From the NCBI GenBank assembly GCA_025602915.1, contig JAHLJZ010000008.1, forward strand, positions 62,001 through 126,000: a DNA stretch of 64,000 nucleotides, read 5' to 3'. The notes beneath the pieces were generated by a model. That model was not told where the DNA came from, searched no databases, and saw nothing but the letters and a program-made list of their open reading frames with translations. The translations under genes and the position numbers were made by a program. This document shows, in pieces, positions 57,989-64,000 of the stretch; the stretch's first letter is position 1, and the number at the start of each line of letters is the position of its first letter. The DNA is from Paraphysoderma sedebokerense (taxonomy: Eukaryota; Blastocladiomycota; Physodermatomycetes; Physodermatales; Physodermataceae).

Positions 57989-60174
57989 TTAGCTCATCTG
58001 ATTATTATTATGGTTATGCCCGACTCTACTCATCATCTCGGTCATGTTCCTGAAAGTATACACCAACTCGTCCACTTGTTCTTTGACGCTTTCGACCTTG
58101 TCCTTCAGCATTCTCATTTCTCGATTCACATCATCCCGTAATGCTTGCAGCATCGCTCGATTGTCTAGTGAAGTTGTGGCTATTCGATATTCGAAGGATT
58201 GCTGTAACGAAGTCATGGCGAGAGATATTGAGTGAACATCGGTTAAGTTGTTAAGTATCGTAGAAGGAAGCTAAAGATATCGGGACGGCGATTGAGAATT
58301 GTTCAAAGCGTCAGGAAACTCGTTGATGTTAAGGTTATGATAAAATGTCATATACGAACCAAAGGCTCACTGTCGTTCACTGTGGGGAGCACCCTTGTCG
58401 CACCATTATGGCTAGAGCCATTTACCATATATGATGGATTACTTATCAGTTGCCTTTTTGGAGTAGATGACCGTTTTGCCAAATCCGACCCAGTTACACG
58501 TAGAACCAAGGGCTCATTCAACTCAATGTCAATATCTTCATCATCTACAAATAGAGCCTTCCGTTTTCTAGGTACAGAACTCGGTGCGTCTTTTTCCTTA
58601 TCCTGTGGTAAAGCAGGCACTGCAAATTCATGAGGTCTTGAAGAACTCGTACCATTGCTTTCATATGGTAAATTATTTTCAGGTGATGATATCGAGTAAT
58701 CGGGCGGATTGGGTGTATGATTGGGTTCCGTTTCATTTAGTAGCATGCGTAAACTACTGATATTAGCTCCCTGTTGATTTGGATTCGAACCATCCCTGGT
58801 CGTCTGTGGAGACGGTTCAACCGGAGGGAGACTCGGACTTTTAGGATGATTGTTCAACAGATGTCGAAGCGTTGACGGCGTGGATTCCGAATTACCATCG
58901 AGTGCTAACTGATTAGGAATAGGTGAAGCACGGGCAGAACCGGTATCAGATTCGAATTCGTCCGCTTCTGTGATGATTGTGTCGTCGGGATCCATTTCCA
59001 CTTCTGCATCCTCTACAGTTCAAAAGGCGCATCAGGAATAGTGAATGCAGCATATAAAGATGACATAATCTACCCACCAATAATGCTATCTTCGGCATCC
59101 GTAAGGGGAGCTCCCTTTGCTAACTCAACCAACTTTTCATAATCTGGAATAGTGCCGTCTCCTATATCAGTCACTAGTTGCTGTTTGAATCCAAAATTCA
59201 TATCACGTGCAAACTTATCAAGTTTGCTGGAGGTAATCTATAACAAATAATGAGAGAATTGAACAAAATCAGCAGATGTAAGAACCATCAATGAGCGCTA
59301 ATGACATACTTGGTTAAACAATTTCTTGGCAATATACTTCTTAATCTTGCCCCATTTTTCTTTGTCAAACGGACTCACAATTTTATACAGTGTCATTTTA
59401 TCTCGCTCGCCTGAAAGTACATAATGGTTAAGTAGATGGCTACGCAAGGGATAGAAGATAGCTTTATGTACCCATTTGACTGAAGTATTCTTTGGTAAAC
59501 TCAGTTTCACCATCTCTCTTTATCCTGACTGAGAGACAGTATCCTCTGTATGGATCATAACGAAATGTGGCTTCATTAATCTCTCGTATGGTGGCTTTGT
59601 TACTGAAGGTCAAATCAGAAACATGAAAGTGTGATTGTCAGTCGTATCGGGCCATTCGTTTGCAGCACAGAACAGTGGTTGGGTGAAAATTTCGTGTTTC
59701 GTTTGCAAGTATAACGATAAAGGAGGGAATGAAATAATTGAGAGTTAGATTCAAATAAGGTAACGAGTAGTTCGTTAGTCAATCACACAACAGCAGCAAC
59801 ATATCCAGTGTCGCCGAGCAGAGCGAACGAAATTCACTGCCATAGCATGCGACAACCAATTTCAGCTATCCACGAAATTCATAAAAGTGTATATATCCAC
59901 TTTCGCCAAACCACAGAATCGTTACCAAGTGCTGCTAAGATAACTAAAAGCTATTTATCCCACAACTCGTGGTAAACAGGCGATGGCACCCACAAAACAA
60001 CACTATTATGAATTTGTTATATCCCATAATCTTTGTACTCAAAGAGAGTACCAGATCATAGCCACTCTCATCATATGAACTAGACAATGCCGATGCTAAT
60101 AGTTGGCTAGGGGCTGCTGCTGTTGTGGACAATTTCGTCCAGGAGGAGGGAGCAAAATCGAGCAGATATGACAT
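57989..60174 (-). CDS. conserved-looking charged protein with C-terminal coiled coil, unknown function
   Basis: Firm exons (minus): 59602-59472, 59410-59310, 59237-59078, 59012-58360 and 58270-57989. The first exon probably begins with ATG 60174 (SYLLDFAPSSWTKL), but no in-phase donor was found to join it, so the 5' end is uncertain. The N-terminal domain (TIREINEATFRYDPYRGYC, KRDGETEFTKEYFSQMGERD, KIVSPFDKEKWGKIKKYI, LDKFARDMNFGFKQQL) looks folded. A Ser/Pro-rich linker with a possible nuclear signal (PRKRKAL) follows. The end is a short coiled coil (MRMLKDKVESVKEQVDEL). The intron at 58359-58271 starts GTTCGT. I do not recognise the family; composition suggests a nuclear protein. Confidence 0.65.
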
Positions 60175-61048
60175 ACCTTGTTCTTGGCATATTTAACGAA
60201 TGAATATGACTAGTTCATATAATTATTTAATTAGTGGAATAAGTTTTTCTGAATGCAGAGAATGCAGAGTGAGGCAGTGTAATGGGGATACAGGTTGAGA
60301 GATGAGAGTGCGACAGGTATGGATACACTAGTGGTATTGGCAGATAATAGGCGAATGCGGGACTGGCGAGAGGGAGGACGGGACAGCAGGACAAGACGGG
60401 AGGCGGGATATCGACTGACGGATATCAGTAGTGAGAGAGAGTGCTGTGTGCGAAAGGGCGGATGAGATATGTTTCTGAGATGCTGCGAAAGATATAACTC
60501 AGCGATGGATGGAATGAGGAATGAATGGAATTGCGAAGGGAACGGGCTTGAACTTGCCGCATTATTATCTTATCAATTTATTCGATTTATCACCGAAACT
60601 ACAACATACACTCACAATCTAGCACTACCTATGATGTACACTCTGTGCATTCATTACCGAGTATATGTTATAGTATTCCCACCGTCTGCTCACACTCCTG
60701 TGCGAAAGATTTCCCTCTCAATTCCGCTGACGCCGATATCCCTAGTCATTTTTAAGAACGACAATCAAATCACGAGTTTTTTTAGGCTTTTTTTTTTCTA
60801 CAGACCTCACAATTTTCACAATTTCTTGCACTCTTAAACTCGATTACACTGGAACTCTACAGATTACAAACTCGCAATATATTTAATTACAATATCAGAA
60901 CAGTTCACAACATCTACCTGCATGTAGAAGGCACCTGAACGAGAATTCTATTACTGTAAACTTTGGCTGCCACCAGCCCCAACACATGTCGTAAAATCAA
61001 GCATCATTTCTAATATTCTGATAAAGCCTCATCAAAAGTACCGTGTCA
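60175..61048. other. long intergenic region, no gene seen
   Basis: Promoter side of the charged protein gene and 3' side of HAAO. 60240-60470 is purine-rich on plus (GAGAGGGAGGACGGGACAG). A 122-codon plus frame at 60469 has no coding-like composition and is not called. Confidence 0.4.
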
Positions 61049-62043
61049 TTATTTGGCGACATTCATAAATCCACACTTTTTACATTTTCTCAATTCTTCC
61101 GTATTGGCAAATTTCTCAATAACGGGCTTCAATTGTGTTCCTAAATCAGTACAGTGAAAAGATTCTTCATACACTATTTCCTGACACTTTTCGCAGTACC
61201 ATCTCAAGCGGTCTGATTTCATAAACAATTGAAATGAATCGTCGATTTGAGCAGTCATTAGCAGAAAGAAGGCCAGTAAAGCAGCAAAATAGCAAAAATT
61301 CAATTAGATCACGACACAATCATTACAATCTCGGTTTAGTAATAAAAGCGTATAACAGCTTAGAGAAGCATACCGATTTCTTCTGGTCTTCTATTCCTTT
61401 CAATGACTATGCCTACAGTATCAGCGAACCTCACTGGATTATGGGGCGTATTACCTAAAGTCAGCCATGATGATGATCCGGCCAGAACATGCAGAATGAT
61501 CATAGTTAGAGCCATCTTCAGAAATTACACTTAATATATCATAACAATACTATTGCTGTCTGCAAAGCCACACTCGAGAACGCAGCCTGAATGATAAAGC
61601 GGGCCAGGCCGCTTATTAACGAATTGAACATACCAGGCAACAAGAACATCTCTCCTTCTTTAATAATGATATCCTTGAACTCTCCATTTTCTACTACCTT
61701 CAACAACATGTCGCCTTTATATTGGTAAAACCATTCCTGTATTAATAATTAATTTCGTTCAATGCCCAACACAAAATACATTGATTCAGCCACCACTCAT
61801 CCATAGCCCGCCATTCCGGTCGGAACGATAGCACAAACGATCGTGAGAGCAATTTCCCAAGGAGAAAACATTGATTCAAACCTCTGTTTCGTTAACATGG
61901 TAATCAGTTCTTTTGTTGGGTCCACCAACAGCCATCACGATAAAGTCACCTCTCTGAATACAATAATTGTTGACAGGCGGCTTCAGCAGATGAGAGTTTT
62001 CTTGCAACCATGAAGTGAAGTTGATGGGCGGAAGAATCGGCAT
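61049..62043 (-). CDS. BNA1: 3-hydroxyanthranilate 3,4-dioxygenase
   Basis: Exons (minus): 62043-61882, 61736-61634, 61454-61374 and 61212-61049 (169 residues, normal length). This is a cupin dioxygenase of the kynurenine pathway that opens 3-hydroxyanthranilate toward quinolinate for de novo NAD. Motifs: [13 protein letters not shown]-like [20 protein letters not shown] with metal ligands His and Glu, [20 protein letters not shown] with the third ligand His and the substrate loop, then [25 protein letters not shown] leads to [16 protein letters not shown]. The second Fe-binding Cys pair (CKKCG) is near the end. The acceptor of the last intron (61213) was chosen because it yields the family sequence DRLRWYC. 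Confidence 0.95.
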
Positions 62044-62266
62044 TGCAACGGTACAGATAAATCTAGTTAATACTACGTTGAGTTGGCAGAACTTTGTTGT
62101 TATAACTTCGTAGATGTGTTGCGGAGTGAGTTTAAAAACTTGCAGATAATCGGCACAACTCGGCCGTGGAGGTTCTCGGAAACTTTGATCCGGACTTTTG
62201 ACATGAATACTTCTTCTATATCTTAAAGTCTCTGATCATTTATTTACATATTCATAAGCAATTACA
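62044..62266. promoter_or_regulatory. divergent promoter between BNA1 and GNAT genes
   Basis: A 223-base gap serves both start sites. No clear core element identified. Confidence 0.4.
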
Positions 62267-62979
62267 ATGACAGTTCCAACCGCCCATCCCAATTCAACTG
62301 TCACTACCAAAATCGTTTCTACACTTGAAGAACGTCAAAAAGCCTATGACGTTCGATTCAAAGTATTTGTCGATGAGCAGGTAATTGGAAATTTCCAATT
62401 CTACTAGAACCATTACCATCTATCCATATAATTTATGCCACCTTGACATCCCCTATTCAATTTAAAACCATTCAGAAAGTAAATCCGGATAATGAAATCG
62501 ATGAAATAGACGATTCAGCAACTCACGTTCTTTTGATCCAACATTCGAGTTCAGCCTTGACTGGTAAATCAGAGGATAAAGTAATCGGAACTGTTAGAGT
62601 CTACATTAAAGGCGACGGGGCTGAGCGTAAAGAAGAGAATAACAATTGGCAGCGGAACGGAAAGTTAGGACGGTTAGCTGTTTTAAAAGAAGAGCGAGGA
62701 AAAGGTATCGATTTCAGTCTTTTTATTTCCGTTTCAATTCTCAAATCTAAGGGATCTTTATTTTGAATATCTTAAATTACTCTGTTACAATCAGGTTACG
62801 GTAAGATATTAGTTCAAGAAGGCCACAATGTTCTTCGAAAACAAGGAATCCAACTCGTCATGATCCACGCTCAATGTGTAGCACGGAAATTTTACGAATC
62901 TTGTGGCTACAAATGTCATGACGAAACGATATTTTACGAAGAAGGAATTCCTCATATTGCCATGACTGCAGAGATATAG
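62267..62979 (+). CDS. GNAT-family N-acetyltransferase
   Basis: Exons: 62267-62380, 62476-62704 and 62795-62979 (175 residues). The fold elements are in place: YDVRFKVFVDEQ (alpha1), DDSATHVLLIQH and GTVRVYIKG (beta2-3), and LGRLAVLKEERGKGYGKILV, in which the RGKGYGK loop binds the pyrophosphate of acetyl-CoA. Then come QLVMIHAQCVARKFYESCGY and a closing strand HIAMTAEI. The closest pattern is the ElaA/YitI-like group of small GNATs with VR-VFVDEQ at the start, whose substrates are mostly unknown. The acetyl-CoA loop is reconstituted across the second intron, which supports the splice choice. Confidence 0.9.
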
Positions 62980-63383
62980 ATGCTTCTCTTCTTGGGCCTT
63001 CTCGGTCATCCCAGAATTCGGGCTGTTAAAAATCATTTTAAGTTACATAGACTAAAAAGTTAATATTGCAAAGCATGATTTGCCTTTAAATCAATTATAC
63101 ATCTTTATTTAAAGTCGGGTCTTATAAAAAGGAGAACCATTACTATAAAAGCGCACGAAATGGACGAGATTACATCGGCTAACCAGAAACGTGAGGAGAC
63201 CGCCCACAATGCATTATAATGTTAAAGTCTTTCGAGTCGAGTGGAAGCGCCAGAATAGATAAGCCAATGGTATCAAATCAAATCACATATCAATCGCTAT
63301 GCGATGTGGATGAAGCGCGCCAAGTTTTTTCTAACACTACATTTGAGATATATGAATTTGCTTATCAGTGCTGCGATTCATCC
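62980..63383. other. intergenic region, no gene seen
   Basis: Space between the GNAT gene and tRNA-Val. Minus-strand frames here are shadows of the GNAT exon 3. Confidence 0.4.
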
Positions 63384-63471
63384 GTTTCCGTGGTGTAGTC
63401 GGTTATCACGTCTGTCTAACAGTTTAATCTGTGATCACAGACGGTCCCCAGTTCGAATCTGGGCGGAAACA
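63384..63471 (+). tRNA. tRNA-Val(AAC) with 14-nt intron
   Basis: The acceptor GTTTCCG pairs with CGGAAAC, with discriminator A. The D arm is TGGTGTAGTCGG, the anticodon is AAC at 63418-63420, and the T arm is CCCCA-GTTCGAATC-TGGGC-like. The anticodon stem TCTGT/ACAGA pairs only if bases 63422-63435 are removed as an intron at the standard position. The mature sequence closely resembles yeast tRNA-Val(AAC). Confidence 0.93.
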
Positions 63472-64000
63472 TATAGAAATCATTTTGTGGCAGAGTTCTG
63501 GTTCGAGTAGACGGGAATTGTGGCAGTGTTGACTAACTTTTTAGACAAGCATTCCACTAACAAAAGATTGTCGACGTGCGTGTGTATGTGATGCTGTGTT
63601 CTGTTGGCCCCCTCAGTTCATAATCCACCATTACTCAAAGATACCAGGCGTCCGATAGGCGCCATACGACATAAGAGTTACCCGGACTTCACGAGATTAA
63701 CGGTTTATTCAGATTCTCAAGACCCAGCCTCGTAAGTACAATATAACAGATATTCCGGTCACGACGATAGTGTACATTGTAATAACTAAAAACGAATTAA
63801 AGGCAGACGTTGTTAAAGTGTTTATACTCATGTTGATTAAACCTGTGAATACGTTGGCCTACAGACGAAAGTGCAAAAGCGGGTCCTGTTAATTCGGCAA
63901 TAGCAAGGAGGCATAAAGAAAAAGGGGTACAACACGATTAAAAATGTGGCTAGTTGAGCTTGATTGACAGCTCTGAAAATTAATGGTGTGTAAGAGTTTT
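63472..64000. other. right-end region, no gene seen
   Basis: About 530 bases after tRNA-Val without an open frame, repeat or RNA gene that I can support. Confidence 0.4.

Noticed and set aside
58348-59001. Large minus frame and the separate small frame at 57989-58216 as two genes
   Set aside because: A GTTCGT-donor intron (58359-58271) joins them in phase as the last exons of one gene.
59298-59513. A 71-codon minus frame with KNTSVKWVHKAIFYPLRS
   Set aside because: The first half is intron sequence (59471-59411) between two exons of the charged-protein gene.
60469-60837. 122-codon plus-strand frame
   Set aside because: Cys/Tyr/Ile-rich with no domain, in a promoter region; looks like chance.

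Overview
The window is nuclear DNA of an intron-rich eukaryote, most likely a fungus from an early-diverging lineage. Nearly every gene is split by short GT-AG introns (mostly 50-110 nt). Three tRNA genes carry introns next to the anticodon. The gene set mixes fungal features (Cbp3/UQCC1, a glucosylceramide synthase, COG3, PC4/Sub1) with families absent from standard yeasts: an ANCHR/ZFYVE19-like protein, a DENND11/LCHN-like DENN protein, a multi-C2 extended synaptotagmin and a PIH1-CS protein. That mix fits a zoosporic fungus (chytrid or blastocladiomycete type). This is an inference; no ribosomal marker is present to test it.

Layout. 1-6160: three tandem genes for a multi-pass membrane protein ending in an RGS domain, with tRNA-Cys between copies 2 and 3. 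6997-10400: a divergent pair, ANCHR-like (-) and a single-pass SH3 membrane protein (+). 11006-14630: a secreted or anchored beta-propeller protein and a CorA-type Mg2+ transporter, both (-). 15122-21128: a Mediator subunit 17-like protein, tRNA-Tyr, a GC-rich unexplained block, and a secreted 5'-nucleotidase, all (+). 21621-27515: a 16-exon extended synaptotagmin/tricalbin with an SMP domain and six C2 domains. 27887-34368: a PIH1-CS co-chaperone, a secreted ADP-ribosyltransferase-like protein, a second tRNA-Tyr, and an intronless multi-pass membrane protein, all (-). 35424-45299: a Cbp3/UQCC1 chaperone, a low-complexity protein, COG3 and a DENND11-like protein, all (+). 45783-52462: PC4, glucosylceramide synthase with a long tail, and a twin CX9C protein, all (-). 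52765-55265: a doubtful small gene and HEM2 (+). 55438-62043: a zinc-finger protein of unknown function, an unknown charged protein and 3-hydroxyanthranilate dioxygenase, all (-). 62267-64000: a GNAT acetyltransferase and tRNA-Val (+).

There is no operon logic; neighbours are mostly functionally unrelated. Shared themes are G-protein and SH3 membrane signalling at the left end, membrane contact and Golgi trafficking (E-Syt, COG3, DENND11), and mitochondrial or cofactor chemistry (Cbp3, CX9C protein, ALAD, HAAO). Exon boundaries were read by eye. They were checked by codon phase and, where possible, by comparison between paralogs or with remembered family motifs. No virus-like element, LTR element, transposon or CRISPR array was recognised.
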